A stretch of 32,930 nucleotides of DNA from Planktothricoides sp. SR001 (GTDB taxonomy: Bacteria; Cyanobacteriota; Cyanobacteriia; Cyanobacteriales; Laspinemataceae): assembly GCF_001276715.1 (NCBI RefSeq), contig NZ_LIUQ01000007.1, positions 1-32,930 on the forward strand, read 5' to 3'. Every line of letters starts with the position of its first letter. Within the stretch, counting starts at the first letter, position 1. This document shows positions 7,571 to 17,357 of the stretch, piece after piece. The translations under genes were made by a program, and so were the position numbers. The notes under the pieces were generated by a model. The model made no database searches. It saw only the letters and a program-made list of their open reading frames with translations, and had not been told where the DNA came from.

Positions 7571-7698
7571 GGGGTATTGCACCTTTTGTGAGTTTCGATT
7601 AGGGAGCCTTGAATAGCCTAGCATTTAGGTTAACCTGTCGCTGTCCTAACCAGCTATAACCGGACACAGGAATGTGCTGCTACGTCCGTCTGTATTGC

Positions 7699-8628
7699 CT
7701 AGTAAGTTCGACTGGTGATAAAGTCCGCGATCGCGCATAAGGGCATCCCCTGCTGACCAAACGGTGCTAACTGGGCTTTTGCCTCGGCAACTAGCTGAAT
7801 AGCCTGCCGTTCCGACTCTTCTAGCCCCAAGAAACTGGGATAAGTTGCTTTTTGGGCTGCCAAGTCTTTCCCGGCACTTTTACCTAATTGCTCTTGGGTT
7901 TGAGTGATATCGAGAATATCATCAATAATCTGAAAGGCCAACCCAATATTTTGAGCATAACGAGAAAGTCTTTGCAAGGTTTCTTCACTAGCGCCGCCCA
8001 AAATCGCCCCACAAAGCACACAAGCTTCTAATAAAGCCCCAGTTTTATGGGTGTGAATAAAATGCAGGGTTTCCAGAGAAACATCTGGTTTGCCCTCAGA
8101 CTCGATATCCACCACTTGACCGCCCACCAGTCCAGCAGCGCCAAAAGCCCGCCCCAACTGAGTAATCACCTTTAATACTCGTTCCGCTGGGACATTTTGG
8201 GTTTGACTGGCGACAAATTCAAAGGCTAAGGTCAACAAGCCATCTCCGGCTAAAATGGCAATATTTTCCCCATAAACTTTATGATTGGTCAGCTTGCCAC
8301 GGCGGTAATCATCATTATCCATTGCCGGTAAATCGTCGTGAATTAAGGACATGGTGTGAACCATTTCTAAGGCGCAAGCGGTGGGCATGGCCATGTCAAT
8401 AGTTCCCCCCACCAGTTCACAACTGGCTAAACATAAAATAGGTCGTAAACGCTTGCCCCCAGCCATGAGGGAATAGCGCATAGATTCATAAATTTTTTCG
8501 GGATATTCGACTTTAATCGAAGCATCTAAAGCCGCTTCGACTAGCTTTTGCCGTCCTTTTAAATAGGCAGCTAAATCAAATTCTACATTAGTCGAATTGG
8601 TTGATAATTTTTCGGTTTCTGCGATCAT
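7699..8628 (-). CDS. crtE: Geranylgeranyl diphosphate synthase
   Basis: CrtE builds C20 geranylgeranyl diphosphate from IPP and allylic primers; it feeds carotenoid, chlorophyll phytyl, tocopherol and quinone synthesis. The 309-residue protein has the first Asp-rich motif [18 protein letters not shown] with the bacterial DDxxxxD spacing, and the second [17 protein letters not shown], a substrate-binding stretch, lies near residue 60. The open frame extends 35 codons upstream through a heptad repeat that reads as Asn/Gln/Pro/Thr, which is not protein sequence; ATG at 8628 (MIAETEKL) is the better start. Farnesyl diphosphate synthase is a close relative, but cyanobacteria usually have this one all-purpose enzyme. 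Confidence 0.93.
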   Translation of the reverse strand: MIAETEKLSTNSTNVEFDLAAYLKGRQKLVEAALDASIKVEYPEKIYESMRYSLMAGGKRLRPILCLASCELVGGTIDMAMPTACALEMVHTMSLIHDDLPAMDNDDYRRGKLTNHKVYGENIAILAGDGLLTLAFEFVASQTQNVPAERVLKVITQLGRAFGAAGLVGGQVVDIESEGKPDVSLETLHFIHTHKTGALLEACVLCGAILGGASEETLQRLSRYAQNIGLAFQIIDDILDITQTQEQLGKSAGKDLAAQKATYPSFLGLEESERQAIQLVAEAKAQLAPFGQQGMPLCAIADFITSRTY

Positions 8629-8637
8629 GTTTTCTTT

Positions 8638-8851
8638 TTGTTGGTTGTTGGTTGTTGGTTGTTGGTTGTTGGTTGTTGGTTGTTGGTTGGTTGTTGGTTG
8701 TTTGTTGTTGTTTGTTGATTGTTGATTGTTCATTGTTGTTGGTTAATTGTGTTTTTCGGCTGACATTTCCACCAATAACAAACAACAAACAACTAATAAC
8801 AACCAACAAATAACCAACAACAAACAACAAACAACTAACAACAAATAACTA
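8638..8851. repeat. Heptad STRR fold-back between crtE and folD
   Basis: Left of about 8740 the + strand is a run of TTGTTGG units; from about 8771 to the folD stop codon it is AACAAAC/AACCAAC-type units. The halves are imperfect reverse complements. The repeat starts ten bases upstream of the crtE start and ends one base from the folD stop, so it fills the whole gap, including any crtE promoter. Confidence 0.88.
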
Positions 8852-8852
8852 A

Positions 8853-9734
8853 TTAAATCTTAAATCCCATTCGCTGACTGTAGCTCCAAACGGTATTTTC
8901 TAACAGCATGGCTACGGTCATTGGGCCAACACCACCGGGAACGGGGGTGATGAGTTGGGCTACTTCTTGGGCGGATTCAAAGTGAACATCCCCAGTCAGA
9001 CGGGATTTTCCGGCTTCATTGGTGACGCGGTTAATGCCTACGTCAATGACCACCGCACCAGGTTTGATCATGTCTCCGGTAATCATTTCCGCTCGTCCGA
9101 TCGCCACCACTAATATATCTGCCGTGCGAGCCGTAGCCCCTAAATCTGCGGTTCTGGAATGGGCAATGGTGACAGTGGCATTGGCTTCTAAAAGCATCAG
9201 GGCGATCGGTTTGCCTACCAGGATACTGCGACCAATCACCACCGCTTGTTTGCCTTTGGGGTCAACATTATATTCTTGCAGTATCCGCATCACCCCAGCG
9301 GGAGTGCAACTGCGTAAACCCGGTTCTCCGCGCATCAAGCGGCCCATATTGGTGGGATGTAATCCATCCACATCTTTATCGGGATCAATTTGATTGAGTA
9401 AGGTTACAGAGTCGAGATGACCGGGCACCGGCAGTTGTAGCAAAATTCCGTCTACCCGATCGTCTTGATTTAATTCCGCGATCGCTCCTTGGAGTGTAGC
9501 CAAAGAAACATCTTCGGGAAAATGACGCCCAAACGAAGCTATTCCCACCTTGGCACAAGCTGTTTCTTTATTTTTCACATAAGCCGCACTTGCGGGGTTA
9601 TCCCCCACCATCAATACCGCTAGACCAGGGGGGCGGGTATTTGGGGGGCGGCTGTCAATGCGCGATCGCAAATCACCCTGAATTTTTTGGGCGAGAGCTT
9701 TTCCGTCTAAAATTTTGGCAGTGTTCGAGTCCAT
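8853..9734 (-). CDS. folD: Bifunctional methylene-THF dehydrogenase/cyclohydrolase
   Basis: FolD interconverts 5,10-methylene-, methenyl- and 10-formyl-tetrahydrofolate, supplying one-carbon units for purines and fMet. The 293-residue product shows the catalytic region [17 protein letters not shown] with its active-site Lys, [12 protein letters not shown], the [11 protein letters not shown] segment, the NADP-binding [18 protein letters not shown] and the C-terminal [18 protein letters not shown]. Length is standard. A GTG codon directly precedes the ATG at 9734; the ATG is chosen. It is transcribed the same way as crtE and the hybrid kinase, but repeats or long gaps separate them. Confidence 0.96.
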   Translation of the reverse strand: MDSNTAKILDGKALAQKIQGDLRSRIDSRPPNTRPPGLAVLMVGDNPASAAYVKNKETACAKVGIASFGRHFPEDVSLATLQGAIAELNQDDRVDGILLQLPVPGHLDSVTLLNQIDPDKDVDGLHPTNMGRLMRGEPGLRSCTPAGVMRILQEYNVDPKGKQAVVIGRSILVGKPIALMLLEANATVTIAHSRTADLGATARTADILVVAIGRAEMITGDMIKPGAVVIDVGINRVTNEAGKSRLTGDVHFESAQEVAQLITPVPGGVGPMTVAMLLENTVWSYSQRMGFKI

Positions 9735-9872
9735 CACAATTCAACCTGGGTTGAAATCCTCGCAAGCTGTCCTGGGCATTTGACCGCAGCATTTCTCTCC
9801 GGCACGACTCAGCACAGCCTGACTAAAATTGCCTTATTAGTTTCGCATATCCTGCCAGAGTTATCGCAATCA

Positions 9873-9901
9873 CTCAGGAGTAATTACCTCAGGAGCAATT
9901 A
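9873..9901. repeat. Short direct repeat after the hybrid kinase
   Basis: CTCAGGAGTAATTA (9873-9886) is repeated as CTCAGGAGCAATTA (9888-9901), with 13 of 14 bases identical and period 15. It touches the stop codon of the hybrid kinase. It is probably slippage duplication of no clear function. Confidence 0.6.
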
Positions 9902-12900
9902 TCATAGATAGTTCTGTCGTTCCGATGCTAAGGCTATCTTTACCCGTTCATACTCAGTCCAAAGCTTACTGACCATATCAGGGACTTCAGGGGTTAAAGG
10001 TTGGCTTTTGTCTTTTCCCGATCGAGCCTGGGATTCCAATTTCTTGCAAATGTCACCGAGAGGCATTGCTCCCAGACTAAAACAGATAGATTTTAGGGTA
10101 TGGGCATTATGTTCTAGACTGTCTAGATCGTTGTCGGTGACGGCAGCAGAGATTTCCGTCAGCAGCGAGGGCGCATCTTCTAAGTAACTATCAATCAAAT
10201 CGATCATAAATTCGGCTGACTCTGGATCGCTAGGATCGCCTAAAGCGTGCAGAACCGCGCGATCGAGAGCTAAGGGCTGCTCTAAAGAACTTTGGGCAGA
10301 GTTGCGCTTAACTTCATAATTATCATTCATTGCTTGGTTTTTTCCTATGGTTTTAGTCAATGCTTTTGATAAAGCGATCGTCTCCGTTGTTTCTTCTGAT
10401 GTTTCTTCTGACTTTTGCGGTGAGCATTTTCGCAGTGCTTGACTGAGTTCTTCTAGACGAATTGGCTTGCTCACATAGTCGTGCATCCCAACATCAAAAC
10501 ACTTCTGACGGTCTTCTATCATCGCATTAGCGGTCAATGCAATAATATATGGAACTTGTGAATGATTCCAATCTTGATAAATTTTCGCTGTGGCTTCTAA
10601 TCCATCCATTTCCGGCATTTGCATATCCATCAAAATCACATCATAATGCTGACGGTGCAAGGCTTCCAAGACTTCCAATCCATTGGCGACCACATCAGCC
10701 CGATAGCCCAGACGGGCTAAAAGATTGACGGCAACTTTTTGGTTAACAACGTTATCTTCTGCTAACAAAATTCTTAACGGATTTTTTTGCCCCAGGGTGG
10801 TATCAATCAGCGGTGGTGCCATTAAGCGATCGACCGCCACTTGTGGTTGGGCGCCAAAAATTTTCAGCAGCACATGATAAAGATGCGATTGTTTAATTGG
10901 CTTGTACAAAAAAGCCGCTAAATTCAACTCCTCCGCGTTAAAATCCTCAATTTCTGACATCGCTAGGGAGGTTAAGATAATCAGCGGTAAGTTTTGGTAA
11001 TTGGGTAATTGGCGAATTTTTTTGGCCAGAGTTAACCCATCCATTTCGGGCATTTGCATATCCAAAATGGCTAAATCAAAATGTTGTTCTTGGGTTAACC
11101 AGCCGATCGCCTGGATGCCGGAAATCACCGTGAATGCTTCCATTTTCCAAGATTCTATCTGCAAAGATAAAACTTTACGATTGGTGGGATTATCATCCAC
11201 AATTAGCACTCGTTTCCCATCTAATTGGGGATGTTCATCTTGCAGATAAGCTGGGGCGATCGCCTCACTTTCCTCAGCCACAATTTTAAAATAAAAAGTC
11301 GATCCTTGCCCCATTTGGGTTTGCACCCACATCGTCCCCCCCATCATTTCACTTAAGCGCTTACAAATCACTAAACCTAAGCCAGTACCGCCATATTTGC
11401 GCGTGGTAGAAGCATCCACTTGACTAAACGGTTGAAACAACCGTTCCATTTTATCTGGAGGAATGCCAATGCCGGTATCTTTCACCGAAAATTCGATTTC
11501 ATATTTTCTGGCTTGGTTTTTATCAGTTTCATCTGGTCGGCGTTCTAATTTTTTGCTGGTGACACTGACTAAAATTTCCCCTTTCTCGGTAAACTTAATC
11601 CCATTGCCAATCAAGTTGACTAAAATTTGCCGAATCCGCGTGGATTCTCCTAGAATTGAATAAGGACATTTAGGATCTATATGACAAGTCAATTCTAGTC
11701 CTTTTTTGATCGCTGATGTACTCAATAATTTGAGCGCATCTTCTATACAATTTCTTAAATCAAAAGGATGAAACTCTAAATCTAGTTTACCCGATTCTAT
11801 TTTACTAAAATCTAGAATATCATTAATAATTGTTAACAAAGAATCGCCGCTAATTCTAATGGTTTCTACCCAGTCTTTTTGTTGCTCACTCAAAGGGGTA
11901 TCCAGCAATAAACTGGTCATGCCAATTACCCCATTCATGGGAGTTCTAATTTCATGGCTCATGGTGGCCAAAAATTCACTTTTAGCGCGAGTTGCTTCCA
12001 ACGCTTTGTCCCGGGCTTTTTCTAATTCTGCGGCGGCAAATTTGCTTTCTAGTGCCGTACCAACCCATTGGGTCATTAATTTTAACAGTTCGTGATTCAC
12101 CGATGCAGAAGCACCGTCATTATTTGGGGCAGAATCTACTTCGGTACAAGATACTTCGGTACAAGATAGTTGGGTACAAGCTACTTGGTTAGAATCTCCT
12201 TGGGTACAAGCTACTTCGGTACAAGCTACTTGGTTAGAATCTATTTGGGTACTGGAAAAACTCAAAGTGCCATAAACACTTCCCCCGACGATTACTTGCG
12301 CCCCGAAATAAGATTGTACGGGGACTTGGTAAGAAGCGGCAAAAGCAGGATTTCTAAACCAATCATTGCCATTGGATTTAATATAAACTGATTCGGAAGC
12401 TTTAATCGTTTCTCTGCAATAAGTATGATTTAAATCAAAAGTAGTTCCCCTGTGAATTAGCCGATTGGGATCGTGTACGGCGATTACTTCATACTCTTGG
12501 TAATCTAGTTTACTTTTCGCCAGTTTTATCCGAGCCAAAATGCCAATTTCCATATTAAACCAACCGCAGCCCATCTTCAATAATTCCTCTAATTTTTGCT
12601 CTATAGTTCCTTCTTTTGCAGCGGTGAATTGATACAGTTCGCGAATGATGGCTTCACTGTGCCGTAAGGTTTCTTCTGCTAAAATGCGATCGCCAACTTC
12701 TTTTTTTAGTTCTTGATTCCGGCGCGATATTTCTTGGGTTCTTTCTTCAACCAAATCTTCAATTTTTACCGTTCGTTTAATATTATTCCAAAAATACAAA
12801 GATAACAACCAAGTAAATAGAAAACCCGTTGCCAAAATGCCCCATGCCAGCCAATAATTTTCACTGAAAATATACGCAGATTTCGCCACTAAAACCAGTC

Positions 12901-13849
12901 GCCATGTTCTTCCGGCGATGGGAAGCACTTTGCTAAATTTAAATTTATCGTTAACTTGGTTAGATGAAATCTGTTTGATTATGTTTTTTTCCTGTTGATA
13001 ATTTTCGGAATTTATGCTGAAATCAATATATAAAAATTGTGGGGTTTCTTTGGTTGATTCATCTAAAAGATATACCTCAATTATTTGAGACTTTTCCGGA
13101 AAATTGGCTAAAGCATTTTCGATCGCCCTGCCAACGCTAAACACTGCCGCGACATATCCTTTTAATGCATTGCGGCGATTTTCTAAAGAATTGAGCAAAA
13201 TATTTTGATCGTAAACAGCTTTAAAAATCAAAAAACCCAGGTTATCCCTAGTTTCTTGAAGCAGTTTAATCCCTGGAGTTGCTACCATTTTTCCCGTATC
13301 TCTGGCTTGATTTAAAGCAGTCTGTCGAATCGGATCAGAAGCCACATCAAACCCGAAAGAAGCCTCATTTCTGGCGTAAGGTTGCAGATAATACACTGGG
13401 TAATATTCCAGGCGATCGCCCGCCCGGAATTTTTCTCCCAGTCCCACTTGTTCCCAGATTTCAAATTTAGCATAACCCTCCGCCCTGGCTGTTTGCTCAA
13501 AGGCCAGCCTTTGTGGGGCGGTAACTTTCGGGATCCATTCGATGGATTGAATACTGGGATAACGCTCAATAAACGGCTCCACAAATCGCTGAAATTCCTG
13601 TCTGTTTACATTATCCGATGCATGATAAAAACTTTGAAGAGATAATATTAAATCTAGACTTTGATTAAGTTGCTGCTCGATCGCGATCGTGTGCAAACTC
13701 GCTAATCGTTCAAATTCCTCTTGCTTTGTGGCTTTTTCTAAATTTCCGATCGTCAAAAAACCCAACACAGAGAACACCGAACCCATGACAATGGTGATGG
13801 CGATCGGCAGATATCTTTTGGTAGATTTAATCTGAATAATCCACTTCAT
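9902..13849 (-). CDS. CHASE-GAF hybrid histidine kinase, two receivers and Hpt
   Basis: A 1315-residue membrane sensor carrying a full phosphorelay. In order: transmembrane helix (about 13-34); extracytoplasmic CHASE domain (about 75-290, with [13 protein letters not shown] and [15 protein letters not shown]); second helix (about 333-352); coiled coil; GAF domain (about 405-610); HisKA with phospho-acceptor His632 in [11 protein letters not shown]; HATPase with N box, [11 protein letters not shown] and GGTGLGL; receiver 1 with Asp930 in [11 protein letters not shown]; receiver 2 with Asp1075 in [11 protein letters not shown]; and an Hpt domain with His1250 in AHTLKS. All relay residues are present, so the chain His632-Asp-His1250-external regulator is plausible. 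CHASE domains bind small ligands such as cytokinin-like compounds in plants; the ligand here is unknown. A 15-bp minisatellite is inserted inside the GAF domain. No dedicated regulator is adjacent; two orphan receivers lie 5-6 kb away beyond putA. Confidence 0.93.
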   Translation of the reverse strand: MKWIIQIKSTKRYLPIAITIVMGSVFSVLGFLTIGNLEKATKQEEFERLASLHTIAIEQQLNQSLDLILSLQSFYHASDNVNRQEFQRFVEPFIERYPSIQSIEWIPKVTAPQRLAFEQTARAEGYAKFEIWEQVGLGEKFRAGDRLEYYPVYYLQPYARNEASFGFDVASDPIRQTALNQARDTGKMVATPGIKLLQETRDNLGFLIFKAVYDQNILLNSLENRRNALKGYVAAVFSVGRAIENALANFPEKSQIIEVYLLDESTKETPQFLYIDFSINSENYQQEKNIIKQISSNQVNDKFKFSKVLPIAGRTWRLVLVAKSAYIFSENYWLAWGILATGFLFTWLLSLYFWNNIKRTVKIEDLVEERTQEISRRNQELKKEVGDRILAEETLRHSEAIIRELYQFTAAKEGTIEQKLEELLKMGCGWFNMEIGILARIKLAKSKLDYQEYEVIAVHDPNRLIHRGTTFDLNHTYCRETIKASESVYIKSNGNDWFRNPAFAASYQVPVQSYFGAQVIVGGSVYGTLSFSSTQIDSNQVACTEVACTQGDSNQVACTQLSCTEVSCTEVDSAPNNDGASASVNHELLKLMTQWVGTALESKFAAAELEKARDKALEATRAKSEFLATMSHEIRTPMNGVIGMTSLLLDTPLSEQQKDWVETIRISGDSLLTIINDILDFSKIESGKLDLEFHPFDLRNCIEDALKLLSTSAIKKGLELTCHIDPKCPYSILGESTRIRQILVNLIGNGIKFTEKGEILVSVTSKKLERRPDETDKNQARKYEIEFSVKDTGIGIPPDKMERLFQPFSQVDASTTRKYGGTGLGLVICKRLSEMMGGTMWVQTQMGQGSTFYFKIVAEESEAIAPAYLQDEHPQLDGKRVLIVDDNPTNRKVLSLQIESWKMEAFTVISGIQAIGWLTQEQHFDLAILDMQMPEMDGLTLAKKIRQLPNYQNLPLIILTSLAMSEIEDFNAEELNLAAFLYKPIKQSHLYHVLLKIFGAQPQVAVDRLMAPPLIDTTLGQKNPLRILLAEDNVVNQKVAVNLLARLGYRADVVANGLEVLEALHRQHYDVILMDMQMPEMDGLEATAKIYQDWNHSQVPYIIALTANAMIEDRQKCFDVGMHDYVSKPIRLEELSQALRKCSPQKSEETSEETTETIALSKALTKTIGKNQAMNDNYEVKRNSAQSSLEQPLALDRAVLHALGDPSDPESAEFMIDLIDSYLEDAPSLLTEISAAVTDNDLDSLEHNAHTLKSICFSLGAMPLGDICKKLESQARSGKDKSQPLTPEVPDMVSKLWTEYERVKIALASERQNYL
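12131..12250 (-). repeat. 15-bp minisatellite, eight units, inside the kinase gene
   Basis: Eight consecutive 15-bp units (for example ACAAGCTACTTCGGT and AGAATCTACTTCGGT on the + strand) run in frame through residues 534-573 of the hybrid kinase. They encode five-residue units of the [10 protein letters not shown] and QVDSN type. Fifteen base pairs keeps the frame whatever the unit number, so length can vary without breaking the kinase. Cys recurs in most units. The segment splits the GAF sequence between GTLSFSST and [10 protein letters not shown]. Confidence 0.9.
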
Positions 13850-13854
13850 TTGTT

Positions 13855-14143
13855 ATTTATTGTTGGTTGTTGGTTCTTGGTTGTTGCTCCCCCCTAGCCC
13901 GATGGCGGTCTAAGGGGGGGTTGGGGGGGTTTTGGTTGTTGGTTGTTTGTTATGTTTTGCCTTACCAATAACCAATAACCAATAAAAAATAAGTTTAGAA
14001 GTAGGATGGGCAATGCCCATCCTACTTGAGGTTACAGTTAGCGGATGGGATTTAATTCGGTATTAATTATTGGTTATTGGTTATTTTTGGGGATGTCAAC
14101 CGAATAACGAACAACAAATAACGAATAACAAACAACGAACAAC
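13855..14143. repeat. Heptad repeats and hairpins between kinase and putA
   Basis: The 315-bp gap holds no gene. It contains TTGTTGG units (13859-13886); a C6...G7 stretch (13889-13928) that can pair; more TTGTTGG units (13933-13952); ACCAATA units (13964-13985); TTATTGG units (14066-14086); and CGAATAA/CGAACAA units (14101-14141), which are exact heptads. Each G/T-rich tract is followed by an A/C-rich one, so two fold-backs are possible in tandem. The end nearest 13849 would also have to include any kinase promoter. Confidence 0.85.
13999..14027. repeat. Perfect 13-bp hairpin, GTAGGATGGGC type
   Basis: AAGTAGGATGGGC and GCCCATCCTACTT pair perfectly around an AAT loop. A related hairpin (GGTGGGC / GCCCACC) is at 23237-23255, and a half-site TGGTGGGCAACGC lies near 1045. 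This looks like one dispersed intergenic palindrome family. Confidence 0.7.
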
Positions 14144-14164
14144 TTTTCAACAAACGAGGAAGTT

Positions 14165-17149
14165 CTATTCCACTCCTTCAATGGGGGCAAACCCTTGACG
14201 TTGAATATTTTCCGTGATGCTGCGCGCTTCTAGGAATTGCAGCAAGTAATCTGGGCCACCGGCTTTGGATCCTACCCCGGACAACTTAAAGCCACCAAAG
14301 GGTTGACGAGAGACGATCGCCCCGGTAATTCCCCGATTAATATACAAGTTTCCCACTTCAAACTCGGCTTTTGCCCGGTCGATATGGGAAGGAGTCCGGG
14401 AATATAGCCCCCCAGTTAAAGCGTAATTTGTCCCATTCGCCATATCTAAGGCTTCGGAGAAATCTTTTGCCCGCATGACCGCTAACACTGGGCCGAAGAT
14501 TTCTTCTTGGGCAATGACCGCATCAGGTTTCACGTCAGTGAAAATCACCGGGCCGACAAAATAGCCGTTTTCTGGGCTGGGCATTTCCAACGCTAAAGTG
14601 GCTTCCCGTTTGCCTTGTTCGATATATTCGCGAATGCGGGCTTGGGCATTGGCATCAATCACCGGCCCGACTTGGGTACTGGGAACTTCCCCAGGCCCAA
14701 TATTCAGCGATCGCGTCGCTTCCACCAAGCGATGCACAAAGGCATCATACACAGGTTCCAGCACGATCGCCCGCGAACAAGCGGAACATTTTTGTCCGCT
14801 GTAACCAAAAGCTGAGGCCACCACCCCGGCAACCGCTTGATCCAAATCGGCGCTTTCATCCACAATCACCGCATTTTTGCCGCCCATTTCCGCAATCACC
14901 CGTTTCAGGTGCTTTTGCCCCGGTTCCAAAATGGCCGCTGACCCATAAATTTGGCTGCCTACTTCCTGGGAACCCGTAAAGATAATCGTATGGACTTGCG
15001 GATGTTTCACCATATAAGTCCCCACCGTGGAACCTTTCCCCGGCACAAATTGGAACACCCCAGCCGGAATGCCCGCTTCTACCAAGATTTCCGTAATTTT
15101 GGCCGCAATCACACTGGTGACCGCTGCCGGTTTTAATAGGGTACAATTTCCCGCCACCAAAGAAGCCACGGTCATGCCTACAGGAATTGCCAGGGGGAAA
15201 TTCCAGGGAGAAATCACCACGGAAATGCCACGAGGTTGATAATGATAGCGGTTAGTTTCCCCAGGAATATCATAGTTATAACCGGCTGCCAGCCGTTCCA
15301 TTTCGTCCGCATAGTAGCGGCAAAAGTCGATCGCCTCAGAAACTTCTGGGTCTGCTTGCCGTAAAGTTTTGCCCGCTTCCAATACCATCCAAGCCACTAA
15401 CTCATGGCGGCGTTGTTCCATAATTTCCGCAGCTTTCCGCAACACCCCAGCCCTTACCCGGACGGGAGTCTGGCGCCATGCGGGAAAGGCAGCTTTAGCA
15501 GCGCGAATGGCATTTTCCGCTTGTTCAATGGAAATCATGCCGATTTTGCCAATTACTTCGCTGTAGTGGGAAGGGTTGACGGAATCAACAGTTTCCAGGG
15601 TATTCACATATTCCCCATTAATCAACGGTGAATAGGTCTTACCCAGTTGTTGCCGGACGGTTTTTAAGGCTTGTTCGGCTTTTTGCCGCAGTTGGATATT
15701 CGCATAGTCCGTATCTGCCGCATTGGGAAATGCTTGTTTAGCGTGATATTCCGCTTTGGCTTGGGCTTCGGAAACCTTGGGGGCTGCTAATAATTGTTCT
15801 ATCGGTCGGTCTTCTTGGCTTTGGCGGAGGAAAGAACTATTGGCGGTATTTTCCAATAACCGCCGAATTAAATAGGCCATTCCTGGCAGCAAGTCCCCAT
15901 AAGGGCAGTACATCCGCACCCGATAGCCTCGTTGGACTAAGGCTTTGGCCAGTTTGTCCCCCATGCCGTAGAGGACTTGCATTTCAAAGCGTCGGCGCGG
16001 AATATTCAGGGTTTCGGCGATCGCCATTGCATGGGCTTGCGATCGCACATTATGGCTACCAATGGCGGCATATAAATATTGGTGATTTTCCATCAACAAC
16101 TCGGTCATGCGCTCAAAGTTGGCATCGGTGGCGGCTTTATCATTAAAAACGGGTTGCGGCCAATGGTGTTGCTGGGATTTAATCGTTTCCTGATCCCAGT
16201 ATGCCCCTTTCACCAAGCGCACTGTAATCGGGTTGCCCCGTTGTTTCGCCCACTCGATTAAATCTTGCAAATCCTGGTAGCTATCCCGCAAATAGGCTTG
16301 CAAGGTGACGCCGATATCCGTGCGATCGCGATACTCTTCCTCTAGGAGCAGTTTTTTCAGAATCGACAGAGTAATATCCTTATATTCATACTGTTCCATG
16401 TCAAAGTGAACTGCTGCCCCTACTTTTTTGGCATAACGTAACAGAGTATGAATGCGATCGCTCACCATCACCGTACTGCCTTGGGGGTCTACCGGGTCAA
16501 ACTGGGAATAAAAAGCCGTCAGTTTCACCGACACTTGGACTTTCGGCAACGGTTGCCCGTCTGCCTCATCAATTTCTGGCACCTTTGACCACTTTTGGGC
16601 TACGGTGGTAAGCTCATCCATCAATTCCAAATAGCGATTTAAATATAATTGAGCTTCGGACTCAGTAATCACCGCCTCACCGAGCAAATCCATCGTAAAC
16701 GCCATCTTATCTTTCCGCAGACGTTCAATGGTTTTAATCGATTGCTTGATATTTTCCCCAGAAATATATTTTTGGGCTAAGGTTTTGACTGCCGTCGCGA
16801 CCGTAGTTGCAGCGATTTTACCTGCGGGAGAGTCTGTCCCAGTAAAACTCAGTAGCTTTTTCAGAGCATCGGGCAATTCCACTTCTTCTGTGGTGAGATA
16901 TTCTTGGAGGTGACGGGCAATTTCTGGCTGACTGCGTAATGCTGGGAGGCAGTCAATAAAGCGAAAGAGTTGTACCCGTAGCCCAGGGTTGCTCATTGTC
17001 CAGTCCAGTAACTTATCATCCCAGCGCATTTGGTCTTGTAACTGAGCCAAAAACGAGCGTTTTTCTTGAGTTGCGGCCAAAAGTTCTTTGGCAATTGCTT
17101 GAGTTTTCGTTTCGTAGGTCGTGTGATTTTTCGAGAGTGCTAAAACCAT
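14165..17149 (-). CDS. putA: Proline dehydrogenase / P5C dehydrogenase fusion
   Basis: A 994-residue bifunctional enzyme oxidising proline to glutamate. The N-terminal half is the FAD-dependent proline dehydrogenase barrel (about 110-450), with VHFDMEQYEYKD, ITVRLVKGAYWDQE, EMQVLYGMGD and RMYCPYGDLLPGMAYLIRR. The C-terminal half is the NAD-dependent glutamate-semialdehyde dehydrogenase (about 505-985), with ISPWNFPLA, general base Glu754 in AEMGGKN and nucleophile Cys788 in SGQKCSACSR. Residues 1-80 are helical. There is no ribbon-helix-helix DNA-binding domain, so unlike enterobacterial PutA it should not regulate its own gene. It also lacks the extra C-terminal domain of longer PutAs. The intermediate is expected to channel between the two sites. 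ATG at 17149 is the first start. Confidence 0.95.
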   Translation of the reverse strand: MVLALSKNHTTYETKTQAIAKELLAATQEKRSFLAQLQDQMRWDDKLLDWTMSNPGLRVQLFRFIDCLPALRSQPEIARHLQEYLTTEEVELPDALKKLLSFTGTDSPAGKIAATTVATAVKTLAQKYISGENIKQSIKTIERLRKDKMAFTMDLLGEAVITESEAQLYLNRYLELMDELTTVAQKWSKVPEIDEADGQPLPKVQVSVKLTAFYSQFDPVDPQGSTVMVSDRIHTLLRYAKKVGAAVHFDMEQYEYKDITLSILKKLLLEEEYRDRTDIGVTLQAYLRDSYQDLQDLIEWAKQRGNPITVRLVKGAYWDQETIKSQQHHWPQPVFNDKAATDANFERMTELLMENHQYLYAAIGSHNVRSQAHAMAIAETLNIPRRRFEMQVLYGMGDKLAKALVQRGYRVRMYCPYGDLLPGMAYLIRRLLENTANSSFLRQSQEDRPIEQLLAAPKVSEAQAKAEYHAKQAFPNAADTDYANIQLRQKAEQALKTVRQQLGKTYSPLINGEYVNTLETVDSVNPSHYSEVIGKIGMISIEQAENAIRAAKAAFPAWRQTPVRVRAGVLRKAAEIMEQRRHELVAWMVLEAGKTLRQADPEVSEAIDFCRYYADEMERLAAGYNYDIPGETNRYHYQPRGISVVISPWNFPLAIPVGMTVASLVAGNCTLLKPAAVTSVIAAKITEILVEAGIPAGVFQFVPGKGSTVGTYMVKHPQVHTIIFTGSQEVGSQIYGSAAILEPGQKHLKRVIAEMGGKNAVIVDESADLDQAVAGVVASAFGYSGQKCSACSRAIVLEPVYDAFVHRLVEATRSLNIGPGEVPSTQVGPVIDANAQARIREYIEQGKREATLALEMPSPENGYFVGPVIFTDVKPDAVIAQEEIFGPVLAVMRAKDFSEALDMANGTNYALTGGLYSRTPSHIDRAKAEFEVGNLYINRGITGAIVSRQPFGGFKLSGVGSKAGGPDYLLQFLEARSITENIQRQGFAPIEGVE

Positions 17150-17242
17150 AAGTATCCACTAGAAGATATGGGACAACATTAGACAAGAAACCGGCGATGG
17201 CCTAAATTATTCCTGACTTGATTCCTGAATTAATTGTACTTC

Positions 17243-17318
17243 CTCTGTGACCCTCTGTGACTCTGTGGTAGGGATTCTTTATTTCTTTATCACCACAGAG
17301 GCACAGAGGGTCACAGAG
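17243..17318. repeat. 27-bp inverted repeat, CTCTGTGACCC type
   Basis: The arms 17243-17269 and 17292-17318 pair at 26 of 27 positions around a 22-nt A/T-rich loop. The arms themselves are made of repeated CTCTGTG words. The loop holds TAGGGATTCTTT, which also occurs in the repeats beside ycf54. It lies between the start of putA (leftward) and the adhesin remnant (rightward), so it may influence either promoter. Confidence 0.85.
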
Positions 17319-17357
17319 AGAAAACCTGTAATTTCGATCATATATTTTTTAACCAAT

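Noticed and set aside
8601-8830. Small frames on both strands over the crtE-folD gap
   Set aside because: Repeat translation only; the leftward frame also overlaps the crtE start.
14598-15631. Multiple frames opposite putA
   Set aside because: Antisense shadows of a well-supported enzyme gene; no domain or ribosome site.
17247-17357. Earlier ATG for the adhesin remnant
   Set aside because: It lies in the arm of the 27-bp inverted repeat and places non-signal sequence before the hydrophobic segment.
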